DNA of 5,878 nt, from NCBI GenBank assembly GCA_021782295.1, contig JAJXVC010000125.1, forward strand, positions 1-5,878. The letters run 5' to 3'. This DNA is from a bacterium. Its GTDB lineage: Bacteria > Eremiobacterota > Eremiobacteria > Baltobacterales > Baltobacteraceae. Position numbers and translations under genes: made by a program. Position 1 is the first letter of the stretch. The number at the start of each line of letters is the position of its first letter. Shown here one piece after another: positions 1-5,878 of the stretch. Under the pieces are notes generated by a model that saw only the letters and a list, made by a program, of their open reading frames with translations, did no database searches and had not been told where the DNA came from.

Positions 1-2
1 TT

Positions 3-2063
3 TATCCGTGGTATCTCGGCGCGGCGCTGACGTTCTACCTCATTTACACATTTGGGTATGCTTATGCGCCCTTAGCGGTGATCGCCGAAATCGCACGGCC
101 GCTGCTTTTTCCGGCAACTGCGCATCTTTCGTTCATCGTCTATCTGGAGTTCGGCGTAATCGCCGCGATCGGCTACTCGCTTGTTGTATTGATTCTCAAG
201 CGCGTGTTGATCGTTCGGCTCCCATTCGAAACATTCCAGGACGCCGCAAATTTTTGCGGCGTCGCTATTATGGCGCCCTTAATTCTCGCGCTGATTCCCG
301 GTGCAATCGCGGTCTCGATCTTCGGCGGCGGCTGGCAGCATTATCTCCGCGAGGTCGTGAGTTTTTGGGTCGGCGATACGCTCGGACTGCTGGTACTCGT
401 CCCGATCCTCGCGACCTATCTCACACCGCGCATCGTGCACCAAGCCGAGGATAATCGGCCGCCGGTCTTCGATATACAACTTCGCGAGCGTATTTTGCTC
501 TATGCAACCGTCGTCGGTGCGACGCTCCTTGGATATACGGCGGTTCTTACCGGCGTCAGCGGCGATCCGTTGCGTTACTTCGTCTTTCTTCCACTCATGT
601 GGATGGCGGCGCGCGGTGGGCTACGCCTGGCGATTCCCGGCATTTTCGTGACCGATGCATTAACCAGCATTCTGAATTACATCTTTCCCACGACCTCGGT
701 CCACCCGATCGATCTGCAGACCTTTATCGTGATCTCCGCAATCTCGTCGCTCTCCGTCGGCGCGCTCGTCGATCAACGCGCGCGGGCGGAGCGGCAGACC
801 CGCGCGTTGGCGTTTACGAACTCACTTAGCGGTCTGCCGAACCGGCGTGGACTCGAACGATGGCTCGAGCGCGTCGAAGGCTCGCTATTACTTGCGTTAA
901 TCGATATCGACCACATGAAGCTGACGAACGAAGGGCTCACGCGCGCAGCAGGTGATGAACTGCTCAAACGCATCGCCGAAAGGTGCGACAAGTTTTCAGA
1001 CGCCGAGTTCGTCGCTCACGTCAGTGCCGATGAATTCGCGATCGTCGTTCGGGGAACCGAGGAGTATTCCGAGCAACTCGGGCGGCGTATCACCGAGCTT
1101 TTCGACGAACCGATCGCGGTCGAGGAGCACGAGTTATACGTTTCGGTTTCGATCGGCATCGCGGTTGCCGCCTCCACCTCCGAGTATGAAGAGGTGCTCC
1201 GCCACGCCGACCTTGCGATGTATCGGGCGAAGCAGGCGGGGCGCGGACGGGCGATTCTCTATACCGCCGATCTCGCCGACGAAAAGCGGACGCTTTCATT
1301 GGCGACGGAGCTGCATGCCGCGGTCCGCAACCGCGAATTCGTCCTCTTCTATCAGCCGATCTTCGAATTCATCGGCGAGAATTTACGCTGCACCGGGGTC
1401 GAGGCGTTGCTCCGTTGGAACCATCCTCGGCTGGGCTTCCTCGAACCCGCGGCGTTTCTCGATTTTCTCGAAAACATGACGCTCGCCGAAAGGGTAGGCC
1501 TGTGGGTGCTCGGTGAGGCGGCGCGGCAGGCGCGTGAATGGCTCGACGCCGAGATCGATCTCCAGGTCTGGATCAATCTTTTCCCGCGCCAAGCGCTCGA
1601 TCCGCAGTTGCCCGAGCATCTCAAGACGCTGCTCGATGAGCATGGCCTGTCGCCGTCGCGTTTCGTGCTGGAGATCGTCGAGCGCGTGATCGCCGAGGAT
1701 ACAAACGACATCGAACGCGCGGTGCGCGCGCTCCGCAACCTCGGAACGATGACGGCGATCGATGATTTCGGCACCGGGCACTCGTCGCTCGCTCGCCTCC
1801 GCGAGGTGCCGGTCGACGTTATGAAGATCGATCAGCAGTTCGTGGCGCGCTGCGAGATCGACGATAAGGCCAGCGGCGTGGTGCAGGCGGTCTTGAAGAT
1901 CGCGCAGGAACTGCGCCTTCGCCCGCTCGCCGAGGGTATCGAAAACGAAGCACAGTTAGAGCGATTGCGCTTCTACGGATGTCGCTACGTCCAAGGGTAT
2001 TTTCTCGCGCGTCCGATGCGAGCCGACGATTTTTTCCGCTGGTTGACTGCGGCGCGCGTCTAG
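3..2063 (+). CDS. MASE1-GGDEF-EAL cyclic-di-GMP phosphodiesterase (5' partial)
   Basis: Inner-membrane signalling protein predicted to hydrolyse c-di-GMP in response to an unknown signal sensed by its membrane domain. The frame is open from the first complete codon (3-5) to TAG at 2061-2063, so the N-terminus lies outside the window; the GTG at 78 is just an internal Val. Of 686 visible residues, about 1-255 are a multi-helix MASE1 domain with the typical FWVGDTLGLLVLVP helix (about 121-134) and a later MWMAARGGLRLAIPG segment. A GGDEF domain follows (about 269-420): DIDHMK is kept, but the signature is SADEF (341-345) and the RxxD inhibitory site is missing, so cyclase activity is doubtful. 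The EAL domain (about 434-680) looks intact: EALLRW (E467), N525, LEIVE (E557, E560), DDFGTG (D587, D588), K608 of MKID, E644 of AEGIE and Q664 of QGY. It may act as a GTP-modulated phosphodiesterase, as known for other degenerate GGDEF-EAL proteins. Domain calls are firm; net activity is inferred. Confidence 0.93.
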   Translation, partial: YPWYLGAALTFYLIYTFGYAYAPLAVIAEIARPLLFPATAHLSFIVYLEFGVIAAIGYSLVVLILKRVLIVRLPFETFQDAANFCGVAIMAPLILALIPGAIAVSIFGGGWQHYLREVVSFWVGDTLGLLVLVPILATYLTPRIVHQAEDNRPPVFDIQLRERILLYATVVGATLLGYTAVLTGVSGDPLRYFVFLPLMWMAARGGLRLAIPGIFVTDALTSILNYIFPTTSVHPIDLQTFIVISAISSLSVGALVDQRARAERQTRALAFTNSLSGLPNRRGLERWLERVEGSLLLALIDIDHMKLTNEGLTRAAGDELLKRIAERCDKFSDAEFVAHVSADEFAIVVRGTEEYSEQLGRRITELFDEPIAVEEHELYVSVSIGIAVAASTSEYEEVLRHADLAMYRAKQAGRGRAILYTADLADEKRTLSLATELHAAVRNREFVLFYQPIFEFIGENLRCTGVEALLRWNHPRLGFLEPAAFLDFLENMTLAERVGLWVLGEAARQAREWLDAEIDLQVWINLFPRQALDPQLPEHLKTLLDEHGLSPSRFVLEIVERVIAEDTNDIERAVRALRNLGTMTAIDDFGTGHSSLARLREVPVDVMKIDQQFVARCEIDDKASGVVQAVLKIAQELRLRPLAEGIENEAQLERLRFYGCRYVQGYFLARPMRADDFFRWLTAARV
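240..263. repeat. Perfect inverted repeat inside the MASE1 coding region
   Basis: Arms of 11 bases, GACGCCGCAAA (240-250) and TTTGCGGCGTC (253-263), are separated by two T bases and match perfectly. The repeat encodes part of the MASE1 segment QDAANFCGV and is not followed by a T run on the plus strand, so it does not look like a standard terminator. It may be a chance product of coding, or an mRNA hairpin or protein-binding site. Confidence 0.6.
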
Positions 2064-2064
2064 C

Positions 2065-2074
2065 GAACGTTCCG
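2065..2074. repeat. Shared intergenic word GAACGTTCCG, copy 1
   Basis: This ten-base word contains the perfect palindrome GAACGTTC and lies in the 63-base gap between the c-di-GMP gene and korA, about 53 bases before the korA start. The same ten bases recur at 5393-5402 in the other intergenic gap. By eye I found no further GAACGTTC in the window. It could be an operator for a dimeric regulator, or coincidence; the match to a known site is not established. Confidence 0.35.
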
Positions 2075-2126
2075 TAACCGACTTTTCAGGTAGGAGTCGC
2101 GCCGACGCGCGCTAACATCATAGGCT

Positions 2127-3949
2127 ATGGGCAATGCGGCGGTCAACGATTTCACGATTCGGGTCGCTACGGTGAACGGTTCCGGGAGTCAGTCCTCGAA
2201 CTTGGTCCTGACAAATGCGATCTTTCGGCTCGGCGTCCCAGTAGCGCCGAAAAACGTTTTCCCCTCGAATATCGAGGGGCTTCCAACATGGTACGATATT
2301 CGCGCGACTTCTCGCGGATATCGGTGTCGAGCGCGAACGATCGATCTCTTGGTCGCGCTGAACGCAGCGACGTGGGTGCAAGATGTGGCGAGCGTTCGTC
2401 CCGGCGGCGCGATCGTCCACGAAAGTACGTACCCGGTTTCAGGGCTGACGCAACGCGACGACATCACCTATTTTGCCGTACCGTTTAACGAACTGGCAAA
2501 AGCGCACGTCAAAGACGGCGCGATGCGTAAATATCTTACGAACATGATCTATGTCGGCGTCATCGCGGAGTTGTTACGAATTCCCGAATCGACGATCGAA
2601 GCGGCGATCAGCGCTCAATTCAAGAGCAAGCCCAAGGCGGCTGCGGCAAACCTTGAAGCGGTTCGCGTCGGCTCTGCCTATGCGCGCGAACATTTGTCGC
2701 CGCTGAAACAGATCGCCGTGGAGCCGATGACCGGCGCGACCGACGATTTGTTTTTCATCGACGGCAACCGAGCCGCTGCGCTCGGTTCGGTCATGGGCGG
2801 CTGTACGGTGAGCGGATGGTATCCGATTACACCCGCTTCATCGCTCTGCGAGTCGTTTATCTCGTTCTGTGAGAAGTACCGCGTCGATCCCGAGACGGGC
2901 GAGCGGAAGTACGCGATCGTTCAAGCCGAAGACGAACTCGCCGCGATCGGCATGGTGATCGGTGCCGGGTGGGCCGGTGCGCGGGCGATGACCGCGACAT
3001 CAGGGCCGGGTATATCGTTAATGGCCGAGTACGTCGGATACGCCTCGTTTGCAGAGATTCCGGCGGTGATCTTCGACGTGCAACGCGTTGGGCCGTCCAC
3101 GGGGCTGCCGACGCGAACGATGCAGGGAGACCTCAGCTTCGTCTATACGCTCGGGCACGGTGATACGAAGCATCCCGTTCTTCTGCCCGGAACCGTTGAG
3201 GAATTGTACGAAGACGGTATGGCCTCGCTCGATCTCGCCGAACGCTTGCAGTGCCCGGTCTTCGTTCTCTCCGACCTCGATCTCGGAATGAACTCGTGGC
3301 TCACCAAACCATTCGTCTTTCCCGAAAAACCATTCGACCGCGGTAAAGTGCTGACTGCCGAGGACTTGAAAGCGCAACCCGACTGGGGGCGTTACCGCGA
3401 TGTTGACGGCGACGGAATTCCCTATCGAACGTTGCCGGGAACCGATCACCCCGCCGCCGGCTATTTTACGCGCGGTACCGGGCATGACGAAGAAGCAAAG
3501 TATTCTGAAAACCCCGAGGTGTGGTTGCAGAATCTCAATCGGCTCGCGCGCAAGCACGACACGGCGCGTACCATGGTTCCGCAGCCCCAATGTGACGATG
3601 CAGGGCACTCGGTCGGCATTCTTGCCTACGGATCGACGCACCACGCCGTCGTTGAAGCGCGGGATCTGCTTCGTTCCGCCGGTCTGGAAACCGATTATCT
3701 CCGCGTTCGCGCATTGCCGCTCGCAGCGGAAGTCGCGGCATTTATCGAACGCCACGAACGCGTTTACGTTGTAGAACAGAACCGCGACGGACAACTCTTC
3801 GGTATCCTTCGCAACGAATTATCGCCGGAGCAAATAGCGCGGTTGCACTCGGTTCGGCATTACAGCGGCGTTCCTATTGACGCCTCGGCGATCGTCGAGC
3901 CGCTTCTTGAATCCCGCAAGGAACTCGCTCATGCAGGAGGTGCGCGGTA

Positions 3950-3950
<1 letters not shown>
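2127..3950 (+). CDS. korA: 2-oxoglutarate:ferredoxin oxidoreductase, alpha subunit (fused gamma-alpha)
   Basis: Large subunit of the thiamine-diphosphate enzyme that turns 2-oxoglutarate and CoA into succinyl-CoA and CO2 with ferredoxin as electron acceptor, in the cytoplasm. The 607 residues match the two-subunit KorA type. Residues about 10-195 are the gamma domain (TVNGSGSQSSN at 15-25, VFPSNIEGLPTWY at 44-56). About 205-400 form the pyruvate-ferredoxin-oxidoreductase-like N domain with YPITP (232-236), E268/E270, TATSGPGISLM (289-299) and QRVGPSTGLPT (319-329). The C-terminal part carries RGTGHDEE (449-456), AYGSTHHAV and VVEQNRDGQL (548-557), all hallmarks of this subfamily. The ATG at 2127 is chosen because a TAG stands in frame two codons earlier and homologues begin just before the DFTIRVATVNGSGSQ stretch. 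No good ribosome binding site precedes it. It overlaps korB by one base. Specificity for 2-oxoglutarate over other 2-oxoacids is inferred from subfamily likeness. Confidence 0.95.
2251..2279. repeat. Two adjacent palindromes inside korA
   Basis: AAAACGTTTT (2251-2260) is a perfect ten-base palindrome. It is directly followed by CCCCTCGA (2261-2268), ATA, TCGAGGGG (2272-2279), a perfect eight-base-pair hairpin. Together they encode the KNVFPSNIEG stretch, which is strongly conserved in KorA proteins, so protein constraint may explain the bases. No T run follows. Confidence 0.55.
3935..3940 (+). promoter_or_regulatory. Ribosome binding site of korB
   Basis: AGGAGG lies nine bases before the korB ATG and inside the last codons of korA. 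It fixes the korB start and, with the TAATG stop-start overlap, indicates coupled translation giving matched amounts of both subunits. Confidence 0.85.
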
Positions 3951-4978
<1,028 letters not shown>

Positions 4979-4980
4979 CG

Positions 4981-5313
4981 CTAGGGCTCTTTGCGCAGCG
5001 ATTCCGTATTCTCCGCGATCCGAAAGACCGCGACGATAAATTCGAGATAGATGCGCGCGAGGATCGATCCGATAACGAACACGATCGGGGTTAAAATAAT
5101 GTGGAGAATGATGCCGCCGAAGCTTGGTTCTTCATACCCGCCAAAGAACGAAATGTGGGGAACGAATGCAGAGCCTAAGTAGCCCAGCGAAGCCAGCCCG
5201 ACGCAGATCAGTGCGAGAACGTATACGATTTGAATGATTTTCGGAGTAACGAACGCGTGAAATGAAAGATCGTAGAGCGAGGACAGGAAGCCCTTTGCTT
5301 GAGATTGGTTCAC
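4981..5313 (-). CDS. DUF4282 family small membrane protein
   Basis: A 110-residue protein of unknown function. It begins MNQSQAKGFLSSLYDLSF, followed by FVTPKIIQIVYVLALI, a first helix (about 26-50), a loop with FFGGYEEP, a second helix (about 66-84) and the conserved tail ARIYLEFIVAVFRIAEN (86-102). This order is typical of DUF4282 proteins. The frame stays open upstream to an ATG at 5460, but that would overlap the neighbouring permease gene and add a basic, low-complexity N-terminus. The GTG at 5313 is preferred because AGGAGG sits six bases before it and the family homology starts just after it. It lies on the same strand as the permease, 97 bases downstream, and may be co-transcribed or have its own promoter. 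No enzymatic motif is visible; a role in the membrane is all that can be said. Confidence 0.88.
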   Translation of the reverse strand: MNQSQAKGFLSSLYDLSFHAFVTPKIIQIVYVLALICVGLASLGYLGSAFVPHISFFGGYEEPSFGGIILHIILTPIVFVIGSILARIYLEFIVAVFRIAENTESLRKEP

Positions 5314-5319
5314 GAAAGC

Positions 5320-5325
5320 CCTCCT
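5320..5325 (-). promoter_or_regulatory. Ribosome binding site of the DUF4282 gene
   Basis: On the minus strand this reads AGGAGG, six bases before the GTG at 5313-5311. It decides the start: the upstream ATG at 5460 lies inside the permease gene and gives a protein with 49 extra non-homologous residues. Confidence 0.8.
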
Positions 5326-5392
5326 AAACGGTATGCGAAGTAGTTGTGGAAAGTGACTTCTAAAGGGGCGCTCGTTGACCTCTCGGCGGGAT

Positions 5393-5402
5393 GAACGTTC
5401 CG
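5393..5402. repeat. Shared intergenic word GAACGTTCCG, copy 2
   Basis: This is identical to the word at 2065-2074. It lies in the 97-base gap between the permease stop and the DUF4282 start, about 80 bases before that start. The gap (5314-5410) otherwise holds only the ribosome binding site, a weak imperfect hairpin and no promoter that I can define. Confidence 0.35.
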
Positions 5403-5410
5403 AGGCCTGA

Positions 5411-5878
5411 TTATGCGGGGCCGTCGCCGCGAGCGCGTTTACGCGCCGAAAAGATCGCATAGACCGGCAGACCGGTCGCGATGATTCCCCAACCGATCAG
5501 CGTATCGACCGGCGCTTTATAGAGCGCTCCGGCGACGATAGAAAACGCGATCGCCGTAAAAAGTGCAGTTGAATACGGGTGCAGCGGGATCTTCATATAT
5601 GGTTGCGGCGCGAGATCGCGAGCATCTCGCGCGCGGATAATAAAGAGCGCGATGCCGGCGAGCATCAAAAAAAGAAAATCTGCGCTCGTAATGTAATTGA
5701 GGAGTTGATCGTAACTGCGCGATAACGTTAATGCAACGACGATCACCGCCTGAATGACGATTGCGAAGATCGGTGCGCCGGTTCGCGGATCGAGTTTTGC
5801 AAAAGCGCGGAAAAAGAGGCCGTCGACGCCCATTTGGTAGTACACGCGCGGCGCCGTAAGCAGTTGGTTGCTGACGAA
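5411..5878 (-). CDS. APC-superfamily amino-acid permease, C-terminal part (partial)
   Basis: Membrane transporter of the amino acid-polyamine-organocation superfamily. The frame is open through the window end, so only the last 155 residues are present and the substrate-binding N-terminal helices are missing. The visible start SNQLLTAPRVYYQMGVDGLFF matches the family's loop after helix 8 (LLxxPRxxYxMxxDGLFF). It is followed by KLDPRTGAPIFAIVIQA entering a helix, then helices around LLNYITSADFLFLMLAGIALFII and the last pair STALFTAIAFSIVAGAL and TLIGWGIIATGLPVYAIF, and a basic tail ARKRARGDGPA. The stop is TAA at 5413-5411. The PVDTLIGWG and GLPVYAIF stretches resemble LAT/SteT-type exchangers, but the transported amino acid cannot be judged. 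It is followed on the same strand by the DUF4282 gene. Confidence 0.9.
   Translation of the reverse strand, partial: FVSNQLLTAPRVYYQMGVDGLFFRAFAKLDPRTGAPIFAIVIQAVIVVALTLSRSYDQLLNYITSADFLFLMLAGIALFIIRARDARDLAPQPYMKIPLHPYSTALFTAIAFSIVAGALYKAPVDTLIGWGIIATGLPVYAIFSARKRARGDGPA
5608..5632. repeat. Perfect inverted repeat inside the permease gene
   Basis: GCGCGAGAT (5608-5616) and ATCTCGCGC (5624-5632) form a perfect nine-base-pair stem with a seven-base loop. It lies in the coding region for the RARDARDLAP loop between two helices. No T run follows on either strand. The GC-rich, CGATC-rich base use raises the odds of chance. Confidence 0.5.

Noticed and set aside
78..80. GTG as the start of the MASE1-GGDEF-EAL gene
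   Set aside because: The frame continues open to the window edge and encodes a hydrophobic, MASE1-like stretch upstream, so the true start lies outside the window.
3018..3794. Long minus-strand open frame opposite korA (258 codons)
   Set aside because: It lies wholly antisense to well-conserved korA codons, has no recognisable domain, and is expected as a shadow in GC-rich DNA.
5326..5375. Promoter for the DUF4282 gene
   Set aside because: Minus-strand candidates such as CATACC match a -10 box poorly and no -35 box sits at proper distance.
5379..5405. Imperfect hairpin just after the permease stop as a terminator
   Set aside because: Only five contiguous base pairs plus one across a bulge, a 13-base loop and no T run on the minus strand; too weak to call.
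5314..5460. Longer form of the DUF4282 protein beginning at the ATG at 5460
   Set aside because: It overlaps the permease coding end by about 50 bases, lacks a ribosome binding site that I can see, and adds 49 residues with no family likeness, whereas the GTG at 5313 has AGGAGG at ideal spacing.

Overview
The window looks like ordinary chromosomal DNA from a free-living bacterium of moderately high GC content. Coding is dense, intergenic gaps are short, and there are no insertion sequences, phage genes, tRNAs or CRISPR repeats. The lineage cannot be fixed from the sequence alone. The two-subunit 2-oxoglutarate:ferredoxin oxidoreductase and the CGATCG-rich codon style would fit groups such as Eremiobacterota/Vulcanimicrobiota or some Actinobacteria, but this is a guess.

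Layout. (1) Positions 3-2063 (+) hold a 5'-truncated membrane-bound cyclic-di-GMP protein with a MASE1 sensor, a degenerate GGDEF domain (SADEF) and an EAL domain with all metal and catalytic residues, so it is most likely a phosphodiesterase. (2) After a 63-base gap, 2127-4978 (+) is a two-gene operon, korA-korB. It encodes a ferredoxin-dependent 2-oxoglutarate oxidoreductase; the genes overlap by one base (TAATG) and korB has a strong ribosome binding site inside the end of korA. (3) On the opposite strand, converging on korB with two bases between stop codons, lies a small two-helix membrane protein of the DUF4282 family (4981-5313). Its start is best placed at a GTG with an AGGAGG site. 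(4) Upstream of it on the same strand, after a 97-base gap, is the C-terminal part of an APC-superfamily amino-acid permease that runs off the window end (5411-5878).

How the genes work together. KorAB would convert 2-oxoglutarate and CoA to succinyl-CoA and CO2 while reducing ferredoxin, replacing or supplementing 2-oxoglutarate dehydrogenase in the TCA cycle, or running in reverse for CO2 fixation. The c-di-GMP enzyme and the minus-strand membrane genes have no evident functional link to it.

No new biological system is evident. The items worth checking are the probable loss of cyclase activity in the GGDEF domain, a ten-base palindromic word (GAACGTTCCG) found in both intergenic gaps, several perfect inverted repeats inside genes, the very tight convergent gene end, and a korA start without an obvious ribosome binding site.
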